DNA from: Agmasoma carcini (nom. nud.)
Taxonomy: Eukaryota > Microsporidia > Thelohaniidae
Reading direction: 5' to 3'
Assembly: GCA_029232285.1 (NCBI GenBank)
Contig: JAOXFI010000051.1
Location: forward strand, 1-54,395
DNA: 54,395 nucleotides
Below, piece by piece: positions 42,784-52,527 of the stretch. The notes beneath the pieces are model-generated. The model did no database searches and had not been told where the DNA came from. It saw nothing but the letters and a program-made list of their open reading frames with translations. How positions within the stretch are numbered: the first letter of the stretch is position 1; every line of letters starts with the position of its first letter. The translations under genes and the position numbers were made by a program.

Positions 42784-43332
42784 TTGGTAAATAGAATAGG
42801 TTATTGGGGAAAATCATTTCAGTTTGCGATGAATATAATAGTTATTGAATAGGGGTAATGTTTTATAAATGATAAAAGCTTGTTTTTAGTCGAATTTTAA
42901 AATTGGAAAAAAATTTATGATATTGTCGTGACTCACGCGTATGGTTGTCCCACTAAGCGCTTAATGTAAATAAATTTAAAAGAAAAAAGTTTATTTTCTT
43001 TGCTGTTGCCCTGTGGGGTCGTAAGCTTGTGTTTTTGGTGTGGAATGTTCATAATATCATTGGGTAAACTTTTCAAAGTTTCCAAAAACCCCACAGAGAT
43101 ACTCACATAAACATTATTTGAGTCGGTAACTTCGAGCAGCTGCTACTCAGATAGTTGCTTCACAATAATATATTCTAAAATATTTTATTTAAATCTGTTC
43201 TTATAATTTGTAATAATTTTTTATTGATCCAAGCTTTTGCTTTTTTTTTGTTAAAAAGAGGCCTGTACAAAATTTTACCATACTTTTCCTCCCAAAAGAT
43301 TTACCTACTTTAGCCTTTATTTACAACCAAAT
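42784..43332. other. XPF upstream region with a GC-richer repeat
   Basis: About 42922-43160 is more balanced in composition. Its first 140 bp (GTCGTGACTCACGCGTATGG ... TCGTAAGCTTGTGTTTTTGG) recur, diverged, at 45755-45870 downstream of XPF. TAAGCGCTTA and GAGCAGCTGCTACTC are small palindromes within it. No ORF. Confidence 0.5.
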
Positions 43333-43343
43333 AAAAATTTTAT
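43333..43343 (+). promoter_or_regulatory. AAAATTTT start-proximal motif of XPF
   Basis: AAAAATTTTAT directly abuts the ATG, the clearest case in the window of the AAATTT-type microsporidian start signal. Confidence 0.6.
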
Positions 43344-45506
43344 ATGCTTCTTCACTATGAGAAAGAAATAATAAAAGAACAAAACGATAAGTCTTGCCTT
43401 GTAATAACAGCCAGGGGTCTTCCTTTTATGAATTCAGTTCGCACTTTACTGTCTTTCTATATGAATGAGAATAGTTTGTGTTTTATTTTAAATATGCCAT
43501 CAAATATCTCAAAATATTATTCTTCTTATGATTCACCATACGTAACAGATGTTACAAAGTTATCTATTAATACCAGAATCAAAAAATATAATGGTGGTGG
43601 TGTTTTTTATGCTACTAGTAGAGTTTTAATCACTGATTTTATTAACAATAATGTAAATGTAAAGAAAATCAGTTGTATGTTTGTATTTAATGCCGATGAA
43701 ATAGAGGATAACGGTACAGAAGCATTTATTCTATATATTTTTAAGCGACATAATTCTTTAGGTCTTGTTAAAGCATTCTCTTATCGTCCACTTCAAATAC
43801 AAAGCTTACAAATGATCACTAGAAACCTTTGTGTGAACAAAATATTATTTTATCCAAGATTTCATACATCAGTTGATCAGTCTTTGGCTGATATAAAGGC
43901 AAATTTGATATATATAAAAGAATCATATTTACAAAAGGAAATTGTATTGATTATTCTTGAAATGATAAAAGGACATCATAGATACATTAATAACAATTTA
44001 AATGATTATGAATACATTAACACTTTGATCTACAACCAAAGTAATACGGAAATACGAAAATTTAAGGTGTTATTCGACCTTTTACATACAGTAGATCCCC
44101 TCATTGTTTTAATGTTCTATAAGAATATGATAGATGATCAGAAACACAATGGTGGAACGTGGATAATTGATGATAATAGCAGTATTCTGCATGATTTACT
44201 TAAAGAATTGGTCTGTGAAAGTATTAAGAAATCAAAAATTGATAATAATGAGATTGTGTATGATATTAATACTAATCAGTTCAAGATGAATCTGGAAAAT
44301 GAATATTTTCTAGAATTTAGCAATGAAGATACAGAATCAACTGATAAGACTGAAGGCAATACTGAAGAAGAAGCAACCGAAGATACAACAGACACATATG
44401 ATGATAATAATCTACTTTCTAATATTTATGGCTCTTCAAAAATGAAAAACTTTTATCTTATGAATCCAAAAATACGCAGGCTTGTTTCCTTGATCGAATC
44501 TGAAAATTTAAAAACAGCCATTTTGGTTCAATCAAGATTTATAAGGAAAATTATCAAAAAAATCATTAAATTGATTTTGAACATAAAAATTGATGCCTTT
44601 ACATTTAATGAATACAATAACAAAGAAGAAAAATATGAAAGAATCATTTTGCTCAGTCCTGATCTTGGATCTATACGCCTTGCAGAATATTTAGCATCTA
44701 TTGGGCATGATTTTAAATTTTATATTATTATTTATAAAGATTCTATTGAAGAGGAAAAGTATCTAAGTGAAATACGTAAGGAAAAGGATCATTTTGAAAA
44801 ATTGATTGATGATAGGGCAGAGTTACCCCTAAGACAACATCTAGAAGTTTTAGATATTGATGAAGATTCAGATGAAGAGGAGTATGCCATATGTGTTGAT
44901 TCACGTGAAATGCAATCAAAGCTACCATTTTTTCTATATAAGGCAAATAATCACATCAATATTAAAGTTTTAGAGTTGGGTGATTATCATGTAGGGATGA
45001 ACAAATGTATTGAACGTAAAAATATTTCAGATTTTATACAATCTCTAAATTCTGGCAGGTTATATCAACAATTATTAATGATGAGCAATACATACAGAAA
45101 TCCTTATTTACTGATTGAATTTAATGAAACATTCCCAAGCTTGATTGAGCATGAGCGTACAGAAGTTTTTAGAAGTACTTTAATAGCGAGACTTAGTTTG
45201 GTTCTTATAAATTTTCCTAGAGTAAATATTTTATGGTCAAACAATCATGTTTTGAGCGTTAAATTGGTCAGAGATTTACAAAAGAAAGCTATAATTGAAG
45301 ATTTTGGAGGGCATATGACAGATCCTAAGCTTCAAGAGATTTTATTGAGTGTTCCAGGCATTGATAGTATTGCTTTTAGAAGGGTCATTGAAGAATTTTA
45401 TAATTTAGAAGATTTGGTGTTTGCTGATCTTAACAGACTTGAAAGAATATTTGATAAAGCTAAAGCAAAGCTTGTGTATAGTTTTTTTAGATCTAGTATG
45501 GATTAG
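43344..45506 (+). CDS. XPF: XPF/Rad1 structure-specific endonuclease
   Basis: 720 residues (human XPF 916). With ERCC1/Rad10 it cuts 5' of bulky lesions in nucleotide-excision repair and at crosslinks. Domains: a degenerate helicase-like N-terminus (LLHYEKEIIKEQ, LVITARGLPF, GGVFYATSRVLITDF, TEAFILYIFKRHN; residues about 2-160), a central part with an acidic insert at about 325-355, and the ERCC4 nuclease domain (about 517-640). The nuclease domain has VDSRE (Asp519), GDYHVG (Asp547) and IERKNISDF (Glu557-Arg558-Lys559), all the metal-site residues of the GDx(n)ERKx3D motif. A C-terminal tandem helix-hairpin-helix (about 660-716; SVPGID, FADLNRLERIF) binds the partner and DNA. AAAATTTT abuts the ATG. 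No breaks. Confidence 0.96.
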   Translation: MLLHYEKEIIKEQNDKSCLVITARGLPFMNSVRTLLSFYMNENSLCFILNMPSNISKYYSSYDSPYVTDVTKLSINTRIKKYNGGGVFYATSRVLITDFINNNVNVKKISCMFVFNADEIEDNGTEAFILYIFKRHNSLGLVKAFSYRPLQIQSLQMITRNLCVNKILFYPRFHTSVDQSLADIKANLIYIKESYLQKEIVLIILEMIKGHHRYINNNLNDYEYINTLIYNQSNTEIRKFKVLFDLLHTVDPLIVLMFYKNMIDDQKHNGGTWIIDDNSSILHDLLKELVCESIKKSKIDNNEIVYDINTNQFKMNLENEYFLEFSNEDTESTDKTEGNTEEEATEDTTDTYDDNNLLSNIYGSSKMKNFYLMNPKIRRLVSLIESENLKTAILVQSRFIRKIIKKIIKLILNIKIDAFTFNEYNNKEEKYERIILLSPDLGSIRLAEYLASIGHDFKFYIIIYKDSIEEEKYLSEIRKEKDHFEKLIDDRAELPLRQHLEVLDIDEDSDEEEYAICVDSREMQSKLPFFLYKANNHINIKVLELGDYHVGMNKCIERKNISDFIQSLNSGRLYQQLLMMSNTYRNPYLLIEFNETFPSLIEHERTEVFRSTLIARLSLVLINFPRVNILWSNNHVLSVKLVRDLQKKAIIEDFGGHMTDPKLQEILLSVPGIDSIAFRRVIEEFYNLEDLVFADLNRLERIFDKAKAKLVYSFFRSSMD

Positions 45507-46355
45507 ATCATGTTATGTAGTGGTAATTCTCAAAAGGTTACGTTATCTATGAATTTGGGTTTTCTTTAGTTAGTTAATATATTGATTTGTCTTTCCATCA
45601 TCGTTTTACGTATGTTGATGTATAATTAAATGTATTCGGTAACAGTTTATTACACACTGTCTTGTAAAAAGGCTGTACCTCTACTTTATATAAAGCAGCA
45701 AAAAAAATAAATTGATAAAATTTTAAACTATATTTTCAAATAACATTCAAATTACCATATTGTTGTGACTCAAGCGTTATACATAGATAGACTTGATATA
45801 AAATGGCTTGATTTCTATATTAAGACCTTGTGGCTTTGAATTCTTGTAGTTTGTGTTTTTCACCTCTTTCTGTCCATATTTTTCTAATAATTAAAAAGAA
45901 TACCATTAGAGTATACTAAAATACCCAGTTCTGAGTCATTTAATTGTCTCATGACAATATTTTAAAATAATTGTTACAAAAAACCAGCTAAAAATGAAAT
46001 CTTTTAAGCATGGTATTTCAAGTAAAAAACAAATAATACAACAGCAAGTATATCGATCTAAAAGATATTTAGGACGTAGAGAAAATAAAACATATTTATT
46101 GTTTAATTTAAGTATTTGATAAAAACCTATTTTTCGAATTATCAAAAAGGTTTAAAAATGGAATGTAAAAGAATATAAATAATTGAAAACACCAAGGTTG
46201 TTAAAAATAATATTTTTAAATTATTTAAATTTAACCTTTAACAGTCAGATGGTTGTGATTTTGTAACAAGGAACGGTTAAGCTGATTATATATTCTTACA
46301 TATTTAAAGCATGGGTGGATTTATAATTAAATGGGTTATATATAATCTAAAGAAC
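45507..46355. other. Intergenic with second copy of the XPF-flanking repeat
   Basis: 45755-45870 (TGTTGTGACTCAAGCGTTAT ... TTGTAGTTTGTGTTTTT) resembles 42922-43060 in the same orientation. The rest is featureless AT-rich DNA. Confidence 0.45.
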
Positions 46356-46359
46356 AGTT

Positions 46360-46620
46360 AAATTTGTTATCATTGATAAACGTTCTGCTTATAACATAAA
46401 ATTTGAACAATCAGCATCAATGATAACACATCATATCATATTGATTCATCTGTTAAACTACCCCAAACACTTGATATAAATCCTATTGAATACATATGGT
46501 CAAATATGGTGCCACTTAGAACGGTAGATGAAGAGATTTTATGTTTTAAGATTCCAGAAAATGGTTTTAGGTATTATAAAGAAAATGAAAAGCAATTTCA
46601 ATCATAAAACACCTGCTTCA
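46360..46620 (+). pseudogene. Tc1/mariner transposase C-terminal relic
   Basis: The frame LPQTLDINPIEYIWSNM corresponds to the 'P.SPDLNPIE..W' block holding the last catalytic residue. About 200 bp more can be read with stops. It is not clearly from either Tc1 family elsewhere in the window. Confidence 0.5.
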
Positions 46621-47316
46621 ACTATTTTCAATGTTGTTTTGAATTATACACTAAATTGTTTTATATAAATCTTAAATTGGAATTTTTAGGGGATGAAACT
46701 TTTTTTTTTCAAATCTATGTACAAGCACCAATTTCAATAAACACTTAATCATGTTTATTTACATTCTAATACAATCTGTGATGTGAATTTCTGGTCTTAG
46801 ATAATAAAATATCAAATAATTAAATAAAAATACTTTTTTTGACTTTTCTGATATTTTCTAGCCCTTAAATTATAAAACCTTTCAAGTATTTTTAAAGTGA
46901 TATCTTATATTTACGCTTAATTCAACCAAATCAATGATACAAACATTTTATACTACAATTTAATCTAAAAAGTTTTTCTGTGTATGTTTTTATTTTTTAT
47001 CTTAAATATTATTTAAAATAATAAATTTATTTCCTTACACTAATATGTATATTATTTACAAGTATATATAGCTTTAATTATCCAAAAACAATAATGACTT
47101 CAACAAGAATTGAACCTATGCCCTCTAACAGAAATGAATTAAAATTGTCGTCTTAATTAAAGTGCCACTAGGTTGTTAAAATTACGTCTTTGCCATACAA
47201 TTTTAATATAAGAATAAATATAGACCAAAAGATTATATTTTATTGATCACTAATGTTATAACACAATATAATTTTTATAAAATCATTTTTATTTTTAGCA
47301 ATTTATTTTAATATGA
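46621..47316. other. Intergenic with a tRNA-like stretch
   Basis: At about 47107-47190 the minus strand has a T-arm-like segment (ATAGGTTCAATTCTTGT) and a possible A-box (CCTAGTGGCAC), but I cannot fold a canonical cloverleaf. No ORF otherwise. Confidence 0.35.
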
Positions 47317-48228
47317 TCAATTTCTACCGAAAAAATCAGTAAATAAAGCACATTTCTTAATAATTTCAACCCTTTCCTTCTTTTTATCCCACTTAAAGCC
47401 CGCATCTCTATTGTCATTCGCCTTTTTTCGAATAGGAAGCACTTCATCAGTGTTATGTGGTATAGACGCTCTATTGATAACATCATCAAACCTTATCCGC
47501 CTTTCTCTTCCATTTGGTAGTGAATTTACATGCAATTCACTATCACTAGAAATCAACACTGTTTTTTTCTTTAATTTAACTGTTCTATATTTTGAATTAT
47601 ATTTTGTATTTTTTCTAAGTTTTTTTAAAAATTTTCTTTCTTTGCGGTCGTCTTTTATTTTCTTAGCATTTTCGTTCTCTATGAAATCAAAGCTCTCCAC
47701 AAAGAAACGAGAACTCATATCAGTGCTTTTAGGTTGAGGCATAATACCTTGATCTGCCTCGTCCTTTTCAAAGAGAACTGTTAGCTTTTTATCATTATTT
47801 TTTCTGGACCTATTAACATTAGCTTGAGTAGCATCCAATCCACAGAAATAGTTTTCTATTCCATTCTCATTTATAATTTGTTTTTGCTGTTCTAAATAAT
47901 CCACTTGCAATTTTACATCGAATTCCATGGTTTTTTTGATTCTTTCAAATACTTCGGCTGCTGCCTTTCTTTTTGGTCTAACCATCCCTTTATTAGTAGA
48001 AGTGTCAGTGTCGTTAAATATAGAAAGATTTTCCTCCTTTTCTTCATAATTTAATATTTCAGTCAAAACATCAGGGTTGTATTTTATAATTACAGCTTTT
48101 GTTAGAGATTGTATTGATTCGTTGTTATTGGTGGTGTTTTGGGTGTCTTCTGAAGATTCAAAAGGTATTTTTGTGTCACATACCTCTTTCTCAAGGTTTA
48201 GCATTCTACATTTTGATTTTGTAATCAT
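47317..48228 (-). CDS. Basic, low-complexity protein, probably nuclear
   Basis: 303 residues from MITKSKCRMLNLEKEVCD. The frame is open 31 codons further upstream, but AAAATTTT (48233-48240) lies directly before this ATG, so I choose 48228. The protein is hydrophilic, with an acidic/Ser/Asn first third, a PKRKAAAEVFERIKKTMEF segment, several Lys/Arg clusters (KKLRKNTKYNSKYRTVKLKKK; nuclear-localisation-like) and a distinct C-terminal end (AGFKWDKKKERVEIIKKCAL). No zinc, membrane or enzymatic motif. I recognise no family; a chromatin- or RNA-associated factor is a guess from composition only. Confidence 0.78.
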   Translation of the reverse strand: MITKSKCRMLNLEKEVCDTKIPFESSEDTQNTTNNNESIQSLTKAVIIKYNPDVLTEILNYEEKEENLSIFNDTDTSTNKGMVRPKRKAAAEVFERIKKTMEFDVKLQVDYLEQQKQIINENGIENYFCGLDATQANVNRSRKNNDKKLTVLFEKDEADQGIMPQPKSTDMSSRFFVESFDFIENENAKKIKDDRKERKFLKKLRKNTKYNSKYRTVKLKKKTVLISSDSELHVNSLPNGRERRIRFDDVINRASIPHNTDEVLPIRKKANDNRDAGFKWDKKKERVEIIKKCALFTDFFGRN

Positions 48229-48232
48229 ATGG

Positions 48233-48240
48233 AAAATTTT
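48233..48240 (-). promoter_or_regulatory. AAAATTTT start-proximal motif deciding the start
   Basis: Four bases before the ATG at 48228 on the minus strand, and inside the longer frame that begins at 48321. Confidence 0.55.
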
Positions 48241-48514
48241 TATTATTGGTGGTTTTAAAAATTTATAAAATAACAAAATAAAGGCGGGTGTTTCATTTTT
48301 TGTTATATTAAAGGTGGGCAAATTCGTATTTTTAAATATGTTTATATTAAATGACTGATTATAATTAAAATATGAGAATTAAATATATAATCATAAACAT
48401 AAGACTTAATGGATATAATTATGTATAGTTTGATATTTATAACTGATTTATATATTTTTTTAGTATTTTATAATTGTAGTATTGATAATTCATAATTATT
48501 CTTTAAAGCTTATA

Positions 48515-49017
48515 ATAATAGGTTTGGTTAAGTAAAAGTATGAAAAAATACAAACGACACAAAGTAGTATCGATTGGAAACCTATAAAATCATTTTTACG
48601 TTTTCTACAAAGAATCAATTAACTTACCACAGGAGAAAAACCGATTCAGCAATAAAAATATACAAAATCAAACAAAATAATCAATATTTAATATATAAAA
48701 GACGAAAAGAAAAAGGTAATGACAATAGAATTATTGTGATTTAGTAAAATACAGTAGAAAAACTTGATTATCATGGACAGTTAGACTTTAAAGACACCAT
48801 ACTATATTGTAGCTAAGATTACTGATATTAAACACACCAACCAGCTTATATCTTTAAAAAATTGGTTCTTCCTTGCCAATGAAGAAGAGGTATCTCTCTA
48901 TCAATAATTAGTTAGAGTTAATAAGGCTATTCCCAACGACCCTGCTTTATCCCTGACATCTTATAGCTTAATCATCTATTTTTTTCAAACGTTACCACTT
49001 TGCACTCATCATAGAGC
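48515..49017 (-). mobile_element. SINE-like repeat, copy F
   Basis: On the minus strand it starts GCTCTATGATGAGTGCAAAG and keeps ATATAAGCTGGTTGGTGTG, GGTTTCCAATCGATACTAC, TGCTGAATCGGTTTTTC and a CCTATTATTATAA end. It is about as long as copy C but more mutated. No target-site duplication is recognisable. Confidence 0.8.
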
Positions 49018-49338
49018 TCATATATGATCAAAACAAAGAAATAATAAAACATAATATTTTAATATTCAAAAATTTATCATTTATTTGTAAAGAACTTATA
49101 ATTTTTATTCCTTAAGTAATAATTATAATACATTTTAGTTGATTCTATTGGACATAATAATGTAGAATGATTAGTTAGTATATTATTTCTTATATTTTTA
49201 AGCAGTCTTACCTCCAATATATAATTCTAACTTGTATTCACATATCAATAACAAAAATTAAATCATCAACATTTCATAAATAATTTATCAAACTTTTGTT
49301 TGTTTTCTTTATTTTAATTTTTTGAAAACATAACCATA
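49018..49338. other. Intergenic; nothing recognised
   Basis: AT-rich leader of the next gene; a TTTTAATTTTTTGAAAAC stretch precedes the ATG. Confidence 0.4.
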
Positions 49339-50574
49339 ATGCCAGATATAACTACTGAAATAATAAGACCATTCGACAATAGTTCAGTCTTGAATATTTC
49401 CTATATGGCCGCAATTACATCTATAAATACATTTTTCTCTTTGTATTTTGTTCCTAACATCATAAGAGCAAACATATTAAATGTTTTGCATCACAACAAG
49501 CCATATCGTTATATATTACTGTCGTTATTGATATCATTATTTTATCTTCAAGATATTAATATCAATACCACAACTGATATCTCTTTAGAAACTCTTAATT
49601 ACACAGTATTAATTGGCTTAGGTTCTTTACTAAGCATACCATTGACTGTTAACTACACATTTAGACTTTCTACATACTTCCTATTGATAATGACACTCTC
49701 TTATGCCATGATTATGTTGTATAACCAGTTCTTAGAATTTGATTTATATGGAATCGGTCTATCTAAAATTTTAGCTTTTTCACATTATTTGATTATACTC
49801 AGATGGACATACATGAAATTTGAAACAACTGGAAGATCAAACACATATTTCAACAATAGAGTTTTAATATCAACTCTAGATTCATTTAAGATTATATTTG
49901 AACCTTTTAATCTTATATTTAGCACTCTTATACCATTAAGAAATAATAAGAAGGAGTCTATATATCTAAAATTATTGAGATTTAATACTTCATCAATTCT
50001 AACATCATTTATTATAAATTATTTGTTTAATTTAGGTATCTCAAGGGTACTGTTGTTCACTTATGGTCTTATAGGTGGTTTGATCTTGTTCTTTATCACT
50101 AATCATTTTTCTTTAAAGTCTATAGAGAATCTATACTCAATATTTGTTGGTCTGATCATTCATAAAATGATGATGAGAGAATTGCTGGGTTGTGGGAAAA
50201 ACCTTGAAAATATATATAAGAACTATAATATCAATATAAACTATGCTATATATGGATTGAATCATACAATTCCAGTATTAACAACATTATGCTATGTATC
50301 TAAGAATTTTACCTTTTCCTGTAGTGTATATTGCTTATTCTTTGTACTGATGAACTGTATTGTCTTAAAACCATTATTATATGCCTTATTTGGTTTTAAT
50401 AAAGGCATCACTATTGACAGACCAATTGAAAAGGCTGGTTATTTTCAATTGCTTTTCGTTCTACTTTATTATTACATTAATGGCAATAGATTATTTACAA
50501 AAATACAACCTAAGTTTCAATTTCTACTATTCGCAAATCTTTGCATGTTCATAGGCCTGGTTATCATAAAATAA
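49339..50574 (+). CDS. Unknown multi-pass membrane protein
   Basis: 411 residues with about ten hydrophobic segments spread over its length, for example SYMAAITSINTFFSLYFV (about 21-38), YILLSLLISLFYL, YTVLIGLGSLLSI, ILTSFIINYLFNLG, LLFTYGLIGGLILFFIT and LFANLCMFIGLVII at the C-terminus. The N-terminus is short and polar. Conserved-looking loops include RNNKKESIYLKLLRFNTSS and FGFNKGITIDRPIEKAGY. There is no obvious transporter signature. Secretory-system or organelle membrane localisation is likely. Codon use and a clean frame support a real gene. The neighbouring membrane protein is on the opposite strand, so they are not co-transcribed. Confidence 0.85.
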   Translation: MPDITTEIIRPFDNSSVLNISYMAAITSINTFFSLYFVPNIIRANILNVLHHNKPYRYILLSLLISLFYLQDININTTTDISLETLNYTVLIGLGSLLSIPLTVNYTFRLSTYFLLIMTLSYAMIMLYNQFLEFDLYGIGLSKILAFSHYLIILRWTYMKFETTGRSNTYFNNRVLISTLDSFKIIFEPFNLIFSTLIPLRNNKKESIYLKLLRFNTSSILTSFIINYLFNLGISRVLLFTYGLIGGLILFFITNHFSLKSIENLYSIFVGLIIHKMMMRELLGCGKNLENIYKNYNININYAIYGLNHTIPVLTTLCYVSKNFTFSCSVYCLFFVLMNCIVLKPLLYALFGFNKGITIDRPIEKAGYFQLLFVLLYYYINGNRLFTKIQPKFQFLLFANLCMFIGLVIIK

Positions 50575-51018
50575 AATATGTGTTTTATTCTTTAATATTT
50601 TTATCTAACGAAGCTATAAAGATGTATAAACAATCTAATGTACACTATTTCTTGATATAATGGGTTGTAAAACCAAATAATAACATAACGATGACTATAG
50701 ACAGTGATTAGTTGCATATATCATGGTTAGTTACCATTAAGTATACATATAAGATCATAACATAATATGTTAATGATTAAGCAATGGATGTACGTTTGAA
50801 TTCATGTTTTAGATTTGATTATTGAAATTATACATAAAAAAGATTTAACACTACATTTATTTAATGCTGATTATTAATTGAAAATCAATGAATTTAAATA
50901 TTATTTAATTTGCTTAAGATCAATTTATAGACTGATAAATCAATAAGAAATAAATTTAATATTTCTGTGTATCAAAAACAAGAAATTTTCTTTTTTATTA
51001 AAAAGTAGCATAACCTAA
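50575..51018. other. Intergenic between convergent genes
   Basis: AT-rich; phrases like GTTAGTTACCATTAAG recall those after 19900, but weakly. Confidence 0.4.
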
Positions 51019-51768
51019 TTAAACTTGATTTGATACATTTCTATTTTGATTTGACAATGATGGAACAAGAGAAGGCAAAAAATGCTCAAAGAAATATAAA
51101 AATAGTATCAAAGAGCCCATAAGAACACCAAATAAAACACATAGCTCTATCAAACCCTCTAAACTCTCTGATATTTTAAAATTGAACATTGATATTAAGA
51201 ATAATACCAATAATAGTCCTATCGTAATGAATATGACAGTCAAAATCCTTGGAATTGGAATATTATTCTGTGTTGGTGCCTCATTTGTATCATTATGAGT
51301 GCTTTCATAGTTCAAATTCTTTTTTATAATATAATCTCTCTCGTCTCCAACATATTCGAAACGAAAATTTAGAATTTCCGTTTTTTTATTTATAAAGTCT
51401 GTGATTGCCTTTTTGATTAGATAACTACTAATTTTAAAATATAAAACTTTTCTAATTGCAATTTGACTGACAGGATCCTTCTTTATCCTCATTAAGATAT
51501 ACCCATTGATTTCAAAATACAAAATTTGGTTCAAATATTCAGAATCATAATACGATGAATAAATCTTGTTGTTTGAGACGCACTGTATTATTGCAAGCTC
51601 AAAAGATGTATTTACTCTTGCATGCTCTATTAATATGTCATGAAACTTGGAATATGATATAGGATCAATTTCACCCCCATCAATCAAGGTTTTAAACCAA
51701 AATTTACCTTCTTCAATTACTAATTTTGATGAGACCTGGTTCAGCTGATCAAGGTATAAATCTTCCAT
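51019..51768 (-). CDS. Unknown protein with C-terminal membrane hairpin
   Basis: 249 residues. Residues 1-170 are soluble, with charged and aromatic content (KFWFKTLIDGGEIDPISY). Two hydrophobic segments follow at about 174-195 (ILTVIFITIGLLLVLFLISMF) and 206-228 (LIELCVLFGVLMGSLILFLY), then a short Asn/Ser tail. The layout resembles the 347-residue protein at 18856 (soluble domain plus terminal hairpin), but I see no sequence similarity. CACCCTAAATT lies directly before the ATG, combining the CCC-type and AAATT-type signals. It is divergent from the Rab gene, 177 bp apart. Confidence 0.82.
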   Translation of the reverse strand: MEDLYLDQLNQVSSKLVIEEGKFWFKTLIDGGEIDPISYSKFHDILIEHARVNTSFELAIIQCVSNNKIYSSYYDSEYLNQILYFEINGYILMRIKKDPVSQIAIRKVLYFKISSYLIKKAITDFINKKTEILNFRFEYVGDERDYIIKKNLNYESTHNDTNEAPTQNNIPIPRILTVIFITIGLLLVLFLISMFNFKISESLEGLIELCVLFGVLMGSLILFLYFFEHFLPSLVPSLSNQNRNVSNQV

Positions 51769-51945
51769 AATTTAGGGTGATAGAGTGTATTTATGTTTTG
51801 AAAATAAACAAAATATGTATGTTTACAAATAAAACATTGCAACAATTGCATTTTAATGTTTAGATGTATGCTTCAATAATTTTATTTGTTTCATTTTGAT
51901 ACATTGTTACAAATGAGATATTTATGAAGTTGTGATGTAAACAAT

Positions 51946-52527
51946 ATGGAAGGTTTAACACCAAGAGAGGCTAAGATGGTCGTATTAGGACATTACTCTG
52001 TAGGTAAATCATCTATCGTATTAAATTTTGTTAAAGGAGAGTTTAATCCAAATGAAGAAAGTACCATCGGTGCATCTTTCTTGACTAAGACTTTATATCT
52101 TGAAAAAAATTCTGTTAAATTTGAGATATGGGACACAGCTGGACAAGAAAGGTATTATTCTCTTATTCCTATGTATTACAGAGGTGCACACGTAGCTCTT
52201 ATAGTTTATGATGTGAGTCTTAAAGAATCATTTGAGACGGCTAAAAAATGGGTTAGAGAATTGAAGTATGATAAGCCAAGTGAATTTTTAAAGATAGTTG
52301 TTGCAAACAAGATAGACTTAGAAGAAGACAGGCTAATTTCTAAGGAAGAAGGTGAGGAATATGCTAAGAGTGAAGGTCTTATGTATTTTGAGACCAGTGC
52401 TAAAACCGGGTTAAATATCAAAGAATTGTTTAATAAAACAGCTCTAGCTTTACCAAAGCCAAGACAGCAAACAAGGAATGTTCTTAATACAAACAGAAAG
52501 CCAAAGAAGAACTTCTTTTGTTGTTAA
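51946..52527 (+). CDS. RAB5: Rab5-like small GTPase
   Basis: 193 residues. Rab5/Vps21 proteins direct early-endosome fusion. All G motifs are present: P-loop GHYSVGKS (15-22), switch I with Thr40 in ESTIGASF, DTAGQE (63-68), NKID (121-124) and ETSAK (149-153). The tail ends KKNFFCC with a double Cys for geranylgeranylation. STIGASFLTKTL and PMYYRGAHVALIVYD match the Rab5/Rab21/Rab22 group ('STIGAAFLTqTv', 'pMYYRGAqaAivVYDi') better than Rab1 or Rab11. The switch II segment RYYSL is usual. No truncation. Rab21 or Rab22 assignment is the main alternative. Confidence 0.93.
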   Translation: MEGLTPREAKMVVLGHYSVGKSSIVLNFVKGEFNPNEESTIGASFLTKTLYLEKNSVKFEIWDTAGQERYYSLIPMYYRGAHVALIVYDVSLKESFETAKKWVRELKYDKPSEFLKIVVANKIDLEEDRLISKEEGEEYAKSEGLMYFETSAKTGLNIKELFNKTALALPKPRQQTRNVLNTNRKPKKNFFCC

